A stretch of 64,000 nucleotides of DNA from Flexivirga meconopsidis (GTDB taxonomy: Bacteria > Actinomycetota > Actinomycetes > Actinomycetales > Dermatophilaceae), in the NCBI RefSeq assembly GCF_026162425.1, contig NZ_JAOBQJ010000003.1:372001-436000 (forward strand). Reading direction: 5' to 3'. Position numbers and translations under genes: made by a program. The first letter of the stretch is position 1, and each line of letters opens with the position of its first letter. Below, one piece after another: positions 63,992 through 64,000 of this stretch. A model generated the notes under the pieces. That model was not told where the DNA came from. It did not search any database and saw only the letters and a program-made list of their open reading frames with translations.

Positions 63992-64000
63992 GTTGGCCGG

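Noticed and set aside
1-64000. rRNA, tRNA, CRISPR arrays, insertion sequences or prophage genes
   Set aside because: Intergenic regions were read through; none shows cloverleaf-like sequence, spaced repeats, transposase or phage genes.

Overview
High-GC (about 70% by eye) actinobacterial chromosome segment. Dense operons with ATGA/GTGA/TGATG overlaps, many GTG starts, leaderless TANNNT promoters, an actinomycete-type SAM-IV riboswitch, an HspR/HAIR operator at lon and a DUF222-HNH gene all fit Actinomycetota. The family (something like Dermacoccaceae or Intrasporangiaceae, order Micrococcales) is inference. No rRNA, tRNA, CRISPR array, prophage or insertion sequence was found.

Layout. 1-10655: the 3' part of a canonical complex I operon (nuoG partial, H, I, J, K, L, M, N), followed by a long-chain polyprenyl diphosphate synthase of the menaquinone side-chain type (10666-11676). 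11693-14816: TetR gene with a 22-bp palindromic operator and leaderless promoter, then a PLP aldolase/racemase-like enzyme and a sugar-lactone oxidase in one operon. 14979-19259: RarD-like transporter, secreted amidotransferase-fold protein, divergent MFS exporter/TetR pair. 19324-22289: korBA, 2-oxoacid:ferredoxin oxidoreductase. 22516-26419: ClC channel, an ECF41 sigma factor with its AhpD-like partner and a candidate ECF41 promoter, a CoA-binding protein and a membrane protein. 26525-33269: lon, DUF4186, metallo-beta-lactamase-fold hydrolase, DUF222-HNH, VOC and nucleotidyltransferase proteins. 33312-36243: metQNI methionine ABC operon (minus strand) behind a SAM-IV riboswitch. 36278-38749: divergent EamA transporter and MocR-type regulator. 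38759-47735: a second, reduced complex I operon nuoA-B-C-H-I-J-K-L-M-N, with a 20-codon reading frame where nuoD should be and no E, F or G. 47795-55930: HtpX, PepN, class-A beta-lactamase-fold hydrolase, large LuxR ATPase regulator, small hypothetical, VC0807-like membrane protein. 55977-59760: a four-gene minus-strand acyl-thioester/SDR operon divergent from a TetR gene, with a 16-bp palindrome between them. 59862-63931: two secreted phosphoesterases.

Most unusual observations. (1) The interrupted motif CGNCATAC/GTATGNCG occurs about 88 times by hand count (about 6-7 expected), on both strands and in coding and intergenic DNA; about 88 of 92 CATAC pentamers carry the CGN prefix. (2) The second nuo cluster has no nuoD, and a 20-codon frame is stitched exactly into the flanking start/stop overlaps. 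(3) An 80-nt exactly centred dyad built from four GGCTCACTTATC-like units lies between convergent genes.
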